From the NCBI RefSeq assembly GCF_014596745.1, contig NZ_JABTCF010000002.1:423212-487211 (forward strand): a DNA stretch of 64,000 nucleotides. Direction: 5' to 3'. Both the position numbers and the translations under genes were made by a program. Under the pieces are notes generated by a model. The model worked only from the letters and a program-made list of their open reading frames with translations, was not told the DNA's origin and searched no databases. Shown here in pieces: positions 38,760 to 47,459 of the stretch. How positions within the stretch are numbered: the first letter of the stretch is position 1; each line of letters opens with the position of its first letter. Source of the stretch: Maribacter aquimaris. GTDB lineage: Bacteria; Bacteroidota; Bacteroidia; Flavobacteriales; Flavobacteriaceae.

Positions 38760-38767
38760 CAAAGATA
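38760..38767 (-). promoter_or_regulatory. -7 box (TATCTTTG) for the 25-aa peptide gene
   Basis: TATCTTTG on the minus strand matches TAnnTTTG exactly and leaves a leader of about 20 nt. The -33 element is not clear. Confidence 0.5.
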
Positions 38768-39287
38768 AGTAGAGATTCAAAGTGAAATTTCGAATTGTTG
38801 CCAATGGAGGAATTTTTATGGTGAAACTTTTGAATTATGTGGTTTAGTATGTTTGCTATTTCGAAAAAAATGTGTTTTTATTCGGAAAATACGGAATGAT
38901 CATTGAATATGTGTAACATTCAAAAGGTTTCGTCGTCTATTATGTAGAGAATCTTCATTTTTTCTTCACCGATGGTAATCGGAATTTGAATTAGTCAATA
39001 AATAAAGCTGTTGCATCGCAATGGCTTTATTTTATTTGGGGCAGAACAGGGATTTTCATCGATAAATGGTTGAAATTTGGGTAATTAACAAAGAAATAAC
39101 ACCTTTAAGTCGATTTATTCCCTTCATAATATTCCAATTGAAAACCTGCGACCCAGGCAAACCTGATCTTATGGAATTGCCATTTTGGCAATGCGGTATG
39201 ATGTTAATTGCGAAAGTGGTTTTATACGACTGCCGTTTTCCCCATGTACACAACATCAGAAACAATAATAGTTGCTCTAGTCTGTTA
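38768..39287. other. Intergenic stretch with no gene seen
   Basis: About 520 bp of AT-rich DNA. Overlapping open frames of 70-80 codons on both strands (39056-39302) mirror each other and have no signal peptide, domain or promoter, so I read them as chance. The right edge carries the promoter of the next gene. Confidence 0.4.
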
Positions 39288-39295
39288 TATATTTG
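39288..39295 (+). promoter_or_regulatory. -7 box (TATATTTG) for the repeat protein gene
   Basis: TATATTTG, matching TAnnTTTG, ends 23 nt before ATG 39319. Confidence 0.5.
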
Positions 39296-39318
39296 CATTT
39301 AATTTAACCTCGAATGTT

Positions 39319-39726
39319 ATGAATAAGAAAGTAATTTTACTAAGCTTTACAACAGGATTACTGTTTGTAAGTGGGATATTTGCGAATGACTCGAAAAGGG
39401 ATGAAGATAATTTAGATATCAGTTCTATTGTCTATATCGAAGACGATATGGAAGTTGAACTAGGTTTTGATACCTCCGACTATTTACCGGAAGGTTTTAA
39501 TGCCCATGAATTTTATTTTGATTTCGCTGGCGTTTCATATTTGGAAGATGATGTCATCATTGATTTGGATACCAAACAATATCTACCTAAAGGATTTGAT
39601 GCATACGCTTATCCTTCTGACGTACAGAGTATAAACTATATTGATGTTGTTGAGGATGCTCCCATTGAGCTAGGTTTTGATACCTCCGACTATTTGCCGT
39701 CAGGTTTTAATGCCTTTTCAAAATAG
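39319..39726 (+). CDS. Small secreted protein with three YLPxGF(N/D)A repeats
   Basis: 135 aa from ATG 39319, where a signal peptide begins (MNKKVILLSFTTGLLFVSG); earlier in-frame codons lack one. The mature, acidic protein has three spaced copies of a motif of the form (F/L)DT..YLP.GF(N/D)A: FDTSDYLPEGFNA, LDTKQYLPKGFDA and FDTSDYLPSGFNA. The first and third copies share 26 identical bases 210 bp apart. Function unknown; exported. Confidence 0.7.
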   Translation: MNKKVILLSFTTGLLFVSGIFANDSKRDEDNLDISSIVYIEDDMEVELGFDTSDYLPEGFNAHEFYFDFAGVSYLEDDVIIDLDTKQYLPKGFDAYAYPSDVQSINYIDVVEDAPIELGFDTSDYLPSGFNAFSK

Positions 39727-39752
39727 GAATACCCAACAAAAATTTAAGTGTA

Positions 39753-39778
39753 AACCCTCGTAACTACGGGGGTTTTTT
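39753..39778 (+). terminator. Bidirectional terminator between convergent genes
   Basis: AACCCTCGT pairs with ACGGGGGTT around a 4-nt loop (one G-T pair), followed by T6. It separates the repeat protein gene from the convergent DASS gene. Confidence 0.75.
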
Positions 39779-39780
39779 CG

Positions 39781-41253
39781 TTAAAATAACAGGGGTATCA
39801 CAAATTGGAACATAAGTGACAATAGGGCTACCGCTACTAAATTCAGTATGACCCCTATCCGGGCCATTTCATGGATCTTAATATAACCACTTGCGAATAC
39901 GATGGCATTGGGAGGAGTAGCCATTGGAAGCATAAAGGCACAGCTACTTGCCATGGTAACGGGAATCAATAAATAAAGGATAGGAATATCCAAGCCTATG
40001 GCAATTCCCGCAACGACTGGGGCCAAAACGGCAATCAATGCAACGTTGCTCATTAATTCGGTCATGAACAACATTAGGAATATAAGTAGGATGGCAGTAA
40101 ATAGTATACTGATTTCACTAGCGGCTATCGCATTGGCAACCAAATCAACGATGCCACTGACCGACATGCCCTTGGCCAAAGCCAACCCCCCTCCAAACAG
40201 GATCAATATTCCCCAAGCCAATCTTTGGGTGTCTCCCCATTCAATGATGAAATCACCTTTTTTGATATTATAAGGAACAGCAAATAACAATACAGCTGCA
40301 ACCATACTTATTATGGTATCGGAAAGCCCAAGTTCGGGAAATATCGAATTGATCAATGTTCTGAAAACCCATAGAAATACGGTAATTGCAAAAATGGTCA
40401 AGACCATCTTTTCTTTTCCGCCCAATGGACCCAGTTTTTCCAGTTCGGTTTGTATTACTTCTTTTGATGCGGTAAATTTCAATTCCTTATTGGGGAACAT
40501 CAATTTTACGAGGACAAAATATATGATGGTGATCATTACCGCTGAAAAAGGAACACCGATTACCATCCATTTTAAAAATGAGATTTCGATGTTATACTCA
40601 TTTTCCAGAAGGCCGATCATTACGGAATTGGGAGGGGTGCCAATGACCGTTGCAATTCCTCCGGCATTGGCCGAGAAGGCGATGCCCAGCATGACACTTA
40701 AAGCAAAATTCTTGTCATTCTTTGTGAATCCGTCCTTATCATTGATCAATAAGTCAATGACCGACATGGCGATGGGCAACATCACCACGGTACTCGCCGT
40801 ATTACTGATCCACATACTCAAGGTCGCTGTGGCAATCATAAAGCCAAGAACGACTTTGTTCGGGGTGGTTCCCGTCAATTTGATGATGTTCAAGGCAATT
40901 CTTCGATGAAGGTTTACCTTCTCCAAAGCCAATGCCATGACAAAACCACCAAAAAAAAGAAAGACAATAGGGCTCCCGTAATTAGCCCCAACTTCACCTA
41001 TGGGCATAATATCCAAAATAGGGAAAAGAATGAGCGGTAATAGGGCCGTTACCGATATGGATACGGTTTCGGTAATCCACCAAATAACCATCCATAGGGC
41101 GATGGCAATTACCAAATCCCCCTTTTCAGAGATAAGGGCTACAGGGAAATTCAGTATAATAAAAAATAAGATTGGCCCAAGAAAGAGCCCTAGTTTTCTG
41201 CCTAACGTCATAGGAATAATTATATCCCCTAAACTAGGATTTTTTTTAAACAT
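39781..41253 (-). CDS. DASS/SLC13 family sodium:dicarboxylate (or sulfate) symporter
   Basis: 490-aa membrane protein with 11-13 predicted helices. It has the DASS hairpin motifs SNTAST (ISNTASTVVMLPI) and a second repeat near SNVALIAVLAPV, plus MPMATPPNAIVFASG near the C-terminus. Likely takes up C4-dicarboxylates with Na+. I start at ATG 41253 (MFKKNPSLGD); a longer form to 41268 is possible. Confidence 0.88.
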   Translation of the reverse strand: MFKKNPSLGDIIIPMTLGRKLGLFLGPILFFIILNFPVALISEKGDLVIAIALWMVIWWITETVSISVTALLPLILFPILDIMPIGEVGANYGSPIVFLFFGGFVMALALEKVNLHRRIALNIIKLTGTTPNKVVLGFMIATATLSMWISNTASTVVMLPIAMSVIDLLINDKDGFTKNDKNFALSVMLGIAFSANAGGIATVIGTPPNSVMIGLLENEYNIEISFLKWMVIGVPFSAVMITIIYFVLVKLMFPNKELKFTASKEVIQTELEKLGPLGGKEKMVLTIFAITVFLWVFRTLINSIFPELGLSDTIISMVAAVLLFAVPYNIKKGDFIIEWGDTQRLAWGILILFGGGLALAKGMSVSGIVDLVANAIAASEISILFTAILLIFLMLFMTELMSNVALIAVLAPVVAGIAIGLDIPILYLLIPVTMASSCAFMLPMATPPNAIVFASGYIKIHEMARIGVILNLVAVALLSLMFQFVIPLLF

Positions 41254-41288
41254 AAAACAAGGCCCCAATAAAATACACGTTTAAACAG

Positions 41289-41326
41289 AAAACCCTAACT
41301 GGGTTATTTTACCAAGTTAGGGTTTT
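41289..41326 (-). terminator. Terminator of lysS
   Basis: AAAACCCTAAC/GTTAGGGTTTT, 11-bp stem with a 16-nt loop, 70 bp after the lysS stop on the minus strand. Confidence 0.7.
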
Positions 41327-41395
41327 GTTTTACTTTATAATTTTAATCGGTAGTGCTATTTCCTTCTTAAAATCGGCACTGTTATGTGAGCGGAT

Positions 41396-43087
41396 TTAGG
41401 ATTTAAGTTGAACGGTTTTTGAGTCACCTTCAACAACAACCTTAATTAAATCATGTTTGGAAAGGGCTTTCATGGATTTATCCCATTTCTTACCACTTAA
41501 ACCGGCTGCGCCTTTTAGGACTACCAAATCCATTTGACCTTCGGGTTTTAGTAAATCCAATATGGCTTTCTCCTCTTCCGATAATTCAACCTGTTTTTTC
41601 TCAGGTCTCATTTGAGGGAAGAACAATACTTCCTGTATCGATGAATTATTGGTCAAAAGCATCACCAAACGATCGATGCCGATACCGATTCCTGATGTTG
41701 GGGGCATTCCGTATTCCAAGGCACGCAAGAAATCCTGATCAATGAACATAGCTTCGTCATCCCCTTTTTCAGATAATTTCAACTGATCTTCAAAACGTTC
41801 CCTTTGGTCAATGGGATCATTCAATTCCGAATAGGCATTCGCCAATTCCTTACCGTTGACCATCAACTCAAAACGCTCTGTCAAGGCAGGGTTGGTCCTG
41901 TGCTCTTTGGTCAATGGACTCATTTCTTTTGGGTAATCGATGATGAATGTAGGTTGAATATAAAAGTGCTCACATTTCTCGCCAAAAATCTCATCGATCA
42001 ATTTGCCCACACCCATGGTATCATCGACCTCTATGCCCAATCCCTTTGCGGCTTCCCGTAGTTCAACCTCGTCCATACCGGCCACATCAATACCGGTATG
42101 TATTTTTATGGCTTCTAAAATAGGGACCCTTGCATAAGGGGCCTTGAATTCAATTTCATGTTCACCAACGGTTACCTTGGATGTGCCATTCGCATCAATG
42201 GCCACTTTTTCCAATAACTGTTCGGTGGTATCCATCATCCAATTGTAATCCTTGTAGGCCACATAGAGTTCCATTACGGTGAATTCAGGATTGTGCGTAC
42301 GGTCCATTCCTTCATTCCTGAAATCCTTGGAGAACTCATAGACGCCATCAAAACCACCAACGATCAATCTTTTCAAATACAGTTCATTGGCAATCCTCAA
42401 ATACAAAGGAATGTTCAAGGCATTGTGGTGCGTTAGGAAGGGCCTTGCGGCAGCACCCCCTGGGATAGGTTGTAATATCGGGGTCTCAACTTCCAGATAC
42501 CCCTGATTGTTATAAAATTCCCTAATACTATTGGTGATTTTGGTGCGCTTTACGAAGGTTTCCTTTACGGATGGATTTACGATCAGGTCGACATAGCGTT
42601 GTCGGTACCGTAGTTCCGGGTCGTTGAATTCGTCAAAAACATGTCCATCAGCATCTTTTTTGGGTAAGGGTAAAGGACGTAAAGCCTTACTTAACATTGT
42701 GAAGGTTTTTACCATCACCGTTATTTCACCTACCTGGGTCGTGAACAATTCACCCTCGACACCGATGATATCACCTATGTCGAGCAGTTTTTTGTAGACA
42801 TCATTGTACATGGTTTTATCATCGCCCGTACATATTTCGTCCCGGTTAAAATATACCTGTATTCGACCTTCACTGTCTTGTAACTCCGCAAAGGAAGCCT
42901 TGCCCTGGATTCGTCGGGACATTAATCTTCCCGAAATAATAACTTTCTTACCCTCCTCATAATTCGATTTTATGCCCTTTGACTTGGCATCTACGGGATA
43001 TAAGGCTGCAGGGTATGGGTTGATGCCCAACTCCCGCAATTTGGTCAATTTTTCTCTTCGGATTACTTCTTGTTCTGAAAGCTGCAT
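41396..43087 (-). CDS. lysS: Lysyl-tRNA synthetase, class II
   Basis: 563 aa from ATG 43087 (MQLSEQEVIRREKL); the frame extends 13 codons further up, but that lies across the promoter. OB-fold anticodon domain N-terminal (GRLMSRRIQGKASFAEL), then class II motif 2 (FRNEGMDRTHNPEFT) and motif 3 (GIGIGIDRLVMLL). A C-terminal extension of about 65 residues past the normal end is seen in many Bacteroidota. Confidence 0.97.
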   Translation of the reverse strand: MQLSEQEVIRREKLTKLRELGINPYPAALYPVDAKSKGIKSNYEEGKKVIISGRLMSRRIQGKASFAELQDSEGRIQVYFNRDEICTGDDKTMYNDVYKKLLDIGDIIGVEGELFTTQVGEITVMVKTFTMLSKALRPLPLPKKDADGHVFDEFNDPELRYRQRYVDLIVNPSVKETFVKRTKITNSIREFYNNQGYLEVETPILQPIPGGAAARPFLTHHNALNIPLYLRIANELYLKRLIVGGFDGVYEFSKDFRNEGMDRTHNPEFTVMELYVAYKDYNWMMDTTEQLLEKVAIDANGTSKVTVGEHEIEFKAPYARVPILEAIKIHTGIDVAGMDEVELREAAKGLGIEVDDTMGVGKLIDEIFGEKCEHFYIQPTFIIDYPKEMSPLTKEHRTNPALTERFELMVNGKELANAYSELNDPIDQRERFEDQLKLSEKGDDEAMFIDQDFLRALEYGMPPTSGIGIGIDRLVMLLTNNSSIQEVLFFPQMRPEKKQVELSEEEKAILDLLKPEGQMDLVVLKGAAGLSGKKWDKSMKALSKHDLIKVVVEGDSKTVQLKS

Positions 43088-43106
43088 AAAATCGTTATTA
43101 AGGCTG

Positions 43107-43137
43107 CAAATATAGGTAGTCTGCACAAATCTATCAA
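43107..43137 (-). promoter_or_regulatory. Bacteroidota promoter for lysS
   Basis: On the minus strand TTG (43137-43135) and TATATTTG (43114-43107) are 20 bp apart. The leader to ATG 43087 would be about 10-15 nt. Confidence 0.65.
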
Positions 43138-43243
43138 TCCATTGGTTAGGAATGTTGATTTTGGACCATTACACCGGTTTTAAGTGTAACAAAATGGATA
43201 ATTTTACGTCATATTGGTACATCAATCATAAAATCGTACATCT

Positions 43244-43399
43244 ATGAGTTTAATTCGTGTGCTTCTGGCCATATTGTTTCCCCCACTGTCCGTTATCGGA
43301 AAAGGTTGTGGTTCGTTTCTAATTGTTTTACTTTTGACTTTTTGCGGATGGGTCCCCGGGGTTATAGCGGCTTTGGTCATCCTCAATAATCCAAATTGA
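43244..43399 (+). CDS. YqaE/Pmp3 family small membrane protein
   Basis: 51 aa: two membrane helices with the family pattern LLAILFPPLSV near the start and WVPGVIAALVIL at the end. Pmp3/YqaE proteins are induced by stress and influence membrane potential and cation permeability in other organisms. It ends 6 bp before the following lipoprotein gene, so the two may be co-transcribed. Confidence 0.9.
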   Translation: MSLIRVLLAILFPPLSVIGKGCGSFLIVLLLTFCGWVPGVIAALVILNNPN

Positions 43400-43405
43400 A
43401 AAACT

Positions 43406-44143
43406 ATGTTCAGATTACGTTATTGGTCGTTACTTCTGGTTTTGGCCCTGGTTTCCGCATGCAATTTTACGGAGGAAATTTATCTTAAGGAGAATGGTAC
43501 GGGGAAGATCTCGATCAATTTCGATGGTTCTGAAATGATGGGTATGATGGGGGAGGAAATGATGAAAAGCGAGGAAAAAGCGATTGATTCCACGATTTCA
43601 TTTAGGACTTTCCTGGAAGAAAAGAAAGACAGCATCGCTACCTTATCGCAAGAGAATCAGGCAAATTTAAAAAAGTTGGAACCTTTTGAACTGCATATGG
43701 TCATGAATCCCGATACCCAGGAAATGAAATTTGATTTGTATCGCGACTTTCAAAGCATTAATGAAATCACCGATGTATTCAAAGCCTTTCAGGATGCGAG
43801 TAGTATAGGGCCCGGTGCGAAAAAGCAAAGTGCCCCTTCCAAAATCAACAATCAGGCGACTGAGATAGATTATTCGTTCAAAGCGAATACTTTTAAACGT
43901 ACGGCACGGATTGTCGATAGTGTTTTACAACAACAAAGCATCGATAGTTTGGCCGGGGCGGAAATGTTTCTTTCGGGTTCGACCTATAAATTGAAATATC
44001 ATTTTCCCAGAAGGGTCAAATCTTCTTCCGCTGATGCAGCGACCTTTAGTGCGGATGGTAAAACCTTGTATTACGAAGTTGACTTTCTTTCGTATATGAA
44101 AAATCCGGATACCTTGAATATAGAAGTTGAATTAGAGGATTGA
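43406..44143 (+). CDS. Hypothetical lipoprotein
   Basis: 245 aa with a lipoprotein leader (LVLALVSACNFTEEIY, Cys about 19). The mature part begins with a beta-rich segment (EEIYLKENGTGKISINFDG) followed by a Met-rich acidic stretch (MMGMMGEEMMKSEEKA), then helical and beta regions. No domain is recognised with confidence. Confidence 0.7.
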   Translation: MFRLRYWSLLLVLALVSACNFTEEIYLKENGTGKISINFDGSEMMGMMGEEMMKSEEKAIDSTISFRTFLEEKKDSIATLSQENQANLKKLEPFELHMVMNPDTQEMKFDLYRDFQSINEITDVFKAFQDASSIGPGAKKQSAPSKINNQATEIDYSFKANTFKRTARIVDSVLQQQSIDSLAGAEMFLSGSTYKLKYHFPRRVKSSSADAATFSADGKTLYYEVDFLSYMKNPDTLNIEVELED

Positions 44144-44169
44144 TCTAGCGGGTAGACTTTGTATCTTTG
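44140..44169 (+). promoter_or_regulatory. Near-consensus promoter giving a leaderless lipB transcript
   Basis: TTG at 44140-44142, 19-bp spacer, TATCTTTG at 44162-44169, then only 5 nt to ATG 44175. Transcription should begin at or next to the start codon. Confidence 0.65.
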
Positions 44170-44174
44170 TGTTG

Positions 44175-44891
44175 ATGAACAAGAACGTAATACTTCAGGA
44201 TTTAGGTCTAAAGGATTATAAGGAGACTTGGGATTACCAAGAGCTCTTATTTCAGAAGACCCTCGACATTAAAATCAGGAATAGGAAAGAGGCTACCCTT
44301 ATGCCAACACCCAACCATTTTCTTTTCGTGGAACATCCCCATGTATATACACTGGGGAAAAGTGGGGATATAGCCAATCTCTTGGTCGATGAATCGGTCT
44401 TGGCCGAAAAAGGGGCAAAATTCTATAAGATCAATAGGGGTGGCGATATTACCTATCACGGACCGGGACAAATCGTAGGATATCCTATTTTGGATCTAGA
44501 CAATTTTTTCACCGACATTCATAAGTATCTTCGATTCCTTGAGGAAATGGTCATTCGCACTTTGGCGGAATATGGATTGAAAGCCGAGCGTTCCAAAGGG
44601 GAAACCGGTGTTTGGCTCGATGTTGGTACGCCATTTGCCAGAAAAATATGTGCCATGGGGGTTCGCGCCAGCCGTTGGGTGACGATGCACGGTTTTGCCT
44701 TGAACGTGAATGCCGATTTGGGTTATTTTGATTTGATGATCCCATGTGGGATTAAAGGTAAGGCTGTAACTTCCTTGAATGTGGAATTAGGTAGAAAGGA
44801 AGTCTCAATGGATGAGGTGAAAGAAAAATTGCTCAAACATTTTTTGGATTTATTTGAGGTGGAAACCATAAAAGAAAAAACCGAGGTATAG
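44175..44891 (+). CDS. lipB: Octanoyltransferase LipB
   Basis: 238 aa from ATG 44175 (in-frame GTG 44169 and TTG 44172 overlap or abut the promoter). Transfers octanoate from acyl carrier protein to lipoyl domains. Signatures: RGGDITYHGPGQIVGYPI, RKICAMGVR with the active Lys, and the catalytic Cys191 in IPCGI. Length is typical. Confidence 0.96.
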   Translation: MNKNVILQDLGLKDYKETWDYQELLFQKTLDIKIRNRKEATLMPTPNHFLFVEHPHVYTLGKSGDIANLLVDESVLAEKGAKFYKINRGGDITYHGPGQIVGYPILDLDNFFTDIHKYLRFLEEMVIRTLAEYGLKAERSKGETGVWLDVGTPFARKICAMGVRASRWVTMHGFALNVNADLGYFDLMIPCGIKGKAVTSLNVELGRKEVSMDEVKEKLLKHFLDLFEVETIKEKTEV

Positions 44892-44904
44892 GCCCCGGTT
44901 TTTT
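44874..44904 (+). terminator. Terminator overlapping the lipB stop codon
   Basis: A6CCG...CGGT6 hairpin spans the end of the gene; TAG lies in the loop region. Confidence 0.7.
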
Positions 44905-44990
44905 GTAAAATAGAATATACCTGAATGTAATATACCTAAAAGAGTTTTGTTCGTATAGAAAACTCTTTATTTCAAATAAAATCCTGAGCC

Positions 44991-45629
44991 TTACTCATTA
45001 AGATTATAATATTGCATTACCGCATGATAATCGGTCAAATCTATATTACCATTAATCGATTGTTTTCCAGTAGTATTGGAATTCGATGGAATAGAAACCA
45101 AGCGAAGTTCATCCAGGTCTCCAGCACTAATTGAATATGAAAGACCATCTCTTGAGAATGCTAAGTTTAAGCGGTAGGAGCTGCCGATTGGGCTAAAATA
45201 ACTTGAGATATCTATAAGGGAAAAACCGTTGGTTAAGATTTGTTGATTGGGAATTTGATACCATTCATTATTTATTCGCAAATAGGCTAAAATGACTCCA
45301 TTTTCAACATTATCCGCTGTTAACATAGTTGTTGCCAATTGATAAGTGGTTCCACTGTGACCACTAATATCAAAATTTTGTGAGGTTACATTCGCATTGC
45401 CGTCAGCTCCGTCTTCACCATCCACTCCGTCAGTTCCATCGGCACCATTTGCTCCGTCAGCTCCGTCAGCGCCGTCTTCACCATCTGTGCCATCAACACC
45501 ATCGATGCCGTTAGTACCCACGGGGCCCATGGCACCATCCATGCCATCTTCGCCATCTTTTGCGCAAGATGTAAACATTAGGGCCAATAGTACTAACCCC
45601 ATACCTAATAATTTCACTGTAAATTTCAT
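44991..45629 (-). CDS. Collagen-like lipoprotein
   Basis: 212 aa with a lipoprotein leader (LALMFTSCAKDGEDG, Cys about 22). Residues about 24-75 are Gly-X-Y repeats rich in Asp (DGTDGEDGADGADGANG), typical of collagen triple-helix regions. The C-terminal globular part is beta-rich and unrecognised. The start codon is 27 nt after the local ECF-type promoter element (45657-45685), so it is a predicted member of the sigma regulon at 48726. Confidence 0.8.
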   Translation of the reverse strand: MKFTVKLLGMGLVLLALMFTSCAKDGEDGMDGAMGPVGTNGIDGVDGTDGEDGADGADGANGADGTDGVDGEDGADGNANVTSQNFDISGHSGTTYQLATTMLTADNVENGVILAYLRINNEWYQIPNQQILTNGFSLIDISSYFSPIGSSYRLNLAFSRDGLSYSISAGDLDELRLVSIPSNSNTTGKQSINGNIDLTDYHAVMQYYNLNE

Positions 45630-45656
45630 AATTTCTTGTTTTAAGATTATAGTACC

Positions 45657-45685
45657 TTAATGGAGGCGATTATTAAAGGTTAACA
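45657..45685 (-). promoter_or_regulatory. ECF-type promoter element, copy F (collagen-like lipoprotein)
   Basis: Minus strand: TGTTAACCTT (45685-45676), 13-bp spacer, CATTAA (45662-45657). Same layout as five other copies in this window. Confidence 0.8.
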
Positions 45686-45738
45686 TTTAAGATGAAATTC
45701 AATATTAAAACCTTGATATCAATTGAATGGCCAATTGA

Positions 45739-46926
45739 CTATTGGTAAAAACCTGTTGGAGTGATTATTAAATGGGGATAAGCTATTTGTTCCAATTCCC
45801 GTTCCCATAGCAGGATTTTATCTGAAATATTTATCAAGGCGATATTCGCTTTGTTGTCATCAGGTACTATGTTGAAGAGTAATAGGTGATTGTCAAAGAA
45901 GTAATATTTTGTCGCAGAGGAATTCCATTCTTCAGCAGTCATGTATGAATAGGAATCCAGTTCCTCACCGCTAATAATATCAAGGGTTTTGGTTACAATG
46001 CTTGATTCCCCTTCCTCTTTAAGGCTAATGAAAACCGTATCATTGGATATGCCAATAGCCAATGGGAACATTCCAATATAGGTGTGTTTCCAAATGAGGT
46101 TCCCTTCACTTTTGTCAATGCTATAAACGGTCTGGTCCCGGGAGTAAAAAATAAACTGGTTATCAATTTCATAACCTCCCAAAATATTGGGACTCTCCGT
46201 ATTAAAGGTCCAATTCACATTCAATTCAGCATCCATGGAAACTATACTATTGCTCCAAGTCATTATCAATACCGAGGAGGAGCCGCCAATTAATTTTGAG
46301 ATTCTATCAGTGAAAGGTGTTCTGTTATCAATATGGCCGGTATCCGCATTTACACTCAATAGTTCCATGGTACTTGAGCCTACACTCAATTCAACGATTA
46401 TCTTGTTTTGGTAGGGTGTGATCTTCTTTATCTCATTACCGAGTTCAATGCTCCAAATAACGTTTCCGGTGTCAAGGTCTAAAGCTTCAAGATGATTGGT
46501 GGAATTGTAGGTTGTTGAATTGACTATCCTATAACTAAGTAGAATCGAATTTTGATGTACTGTTGTCGCATTGATCTGGAAATACCTTTCACTATCTTTT
46601 ACATAATCTTTGGACCACATGAGTTCTCCGTTGAAAGAACCTTTTCGCTGTACTGTTTTTGTTCCAGTATATTCCCCTTGGGTGCATATGAATGTGCCTT
46701 CAAATTCATTACAATGGAATGAAGACAAAGTAGTGAAAGTGTTGATTTGCTGATTGTCCTTTAAATCCAATTCCGTAAAGACATTACTGTTATTTATCCA
46801 AAGACTTCCTACGATGTTGTTGATAGGCTCCACTATTTCATCAAAACTATTATCATCGTCTTTTTTACAGCTTATCGAAACAATAAGCACTATAAGTATT
46901 CCCAAAAGTGATTTATTGGTTTTCAT
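45739..46926 (-). CDS. PQQ-like beta-propeller lipoprotein
   Basis: 395 aa from ATG 46926, where the lipoprotein leader begins (ILIVLIVSISCKKDDDN); the longer frame to 46995 overlaps the upstream gene and lacks a leader. The mature part repeats the PQQ-enzyme blade pattern (ALDLDTGNVIWSIEL, YSIDKSEGNLIWKHTY). It is probably a surface or periplasmic binding/scaffold protein rather than an enzyme. It follows the 121-aa gene by 31 bp and should share its promoter (copy C). Confidence 0.8.
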   Translation of the reverse strand: MKTNKSLLGILIVLIVSISCKKDDDNSFDEIVEPINNIVGSLWINNSNVFTELDLKDNQQINTFTTLSSFHCNEFEGTFICTQGEYTGTKTVQRKGSFNGELMWSKDYVKDSERYFQINATTVHQNSILLSYRIVNSTTYNSTNHLEALDLDTGNVIWSIELGNEIKKITPYQNKIIVELSVGSSTMELLSVNADTGHIDNRTPFTDRISKLIGGSSSVLIMTWSNSIVSMDAELNVNWTFNTESPNILGGYEIDNQFIFYSRDQTVYSIDKSEGNLIWKHTYIGMFPLAIGISNDTVFISLKEEGESSIVTKTLDIISGEELDSYSYMTAEEWNSSATKYYFFDNHLLLFNIVPDDNKANIALINISDKILLWERELEQIAYPHLIITPTGFYQ

Positions 46927-46957
46927 TATTTGAAATATTTTAAGTTTATAATGATTT

Positions 46958-47323
46958 CTAATGTTCAGGATCGTTTTTGGTTTTCTCCATGGCATTGTTC
47001 AGCATTTTACCAACTGCCAATTTTAAAGAGTCTTTCTTTTTTGGGTCAAGACTCTTATCATAGACGTTGTACATTTCCCTAAGTTGTTGCTTGAGTTCTT
47101 CTGGAGCATCCATTTTTTCAATGAGTTCAGTATAGTTTTCGGCTCCGGCCATTGGGTTTTCGGCTCCGGCCCCTGCTAGGTCGAATATCCCGCTGAACAT
47201 TTTCGTTTGTTCGTCTAGGAGGTTTATTTGGGTACTGGAATCCTGCTTTGTTTTCGATTGTCCATGACATGTTGTGAAAAAGCCGAATGCACATATGATC
47301 AATAAGCTTGCTTTTGTTTTCAT
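46958..47323 (-). CDS. Small exported protein of unknown function
   Basis: 121 aa with a signal peptide (about 1-21, FFTTCHGQSK) that may be a lipobox. It contains a short near-repeat (GAGAENPMAGAEN) and a helical, charged C-terminal half. No domain recognised. First gene of a two-gene unit with the propeller lipoprotein, led by promoter element copy C. Confidence 0.7.
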   Translation of the reverse strand: MKTKASLLIICAFGFFTTCHGQSKTKQDSSTQINLLDEQTKMFSGIFDLAGAGAENPMAGAENYTELIEKMDAPEELKQQLREMYNVYDKSLDPKKKDSLKLAVGKMLNNAMEKTKNDPEH

Positions 47324-47351
47324 GATTATAATTTTATGGGATTGTTTTCCT

Positions 47352-47380
47352 TTTATGTTCCATTGGTTAAAAGGTTAACA
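47352..47380 (-). promoter_or_regulatory. ECF-type promoter element, copy C (121-aa protein/propeller operon)
   Basis: Minus strand: TGTTAACCTT (47380-47371), 13-bp spacer, CATAAA (47357-47352). The start codon at 47323 follows after 28 nt. Confidence 0.8.
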
Positions 47381-47405
47381 CGTAGTTGGGAATTATGCAA
47401 AAGAA

Positions 47406-47441
47406 AAACCTGTTCGACTTTTAAAAGTGGAACAGGTTAAA
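47406..47441 (-). terminator. Terminator of the lipocalin/propeller lipoprotein gene
   Basis: AACCTGTTC/GAACAGGTT stem with an inner ACTTTTAAAAGT extension; T-rich after it on the minus strand. Confidence 0.75.
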
Positions 47442-47459
47442 AAAGGATAATGGTTTATA

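Noticed and set aside
39056..39302. Overlapping open frames on both strands before the repeat protein
   Set aside because: They mirror each other and lack leader or promoter evidence.
45397..45660. Ser/Pro-rich reading frame opposite the collagen-like lipoprotein
   Set aside because: Mirror image of the Gly-X-Y codons of the real gene; also looked repeat-like but is not a CRISPR array.
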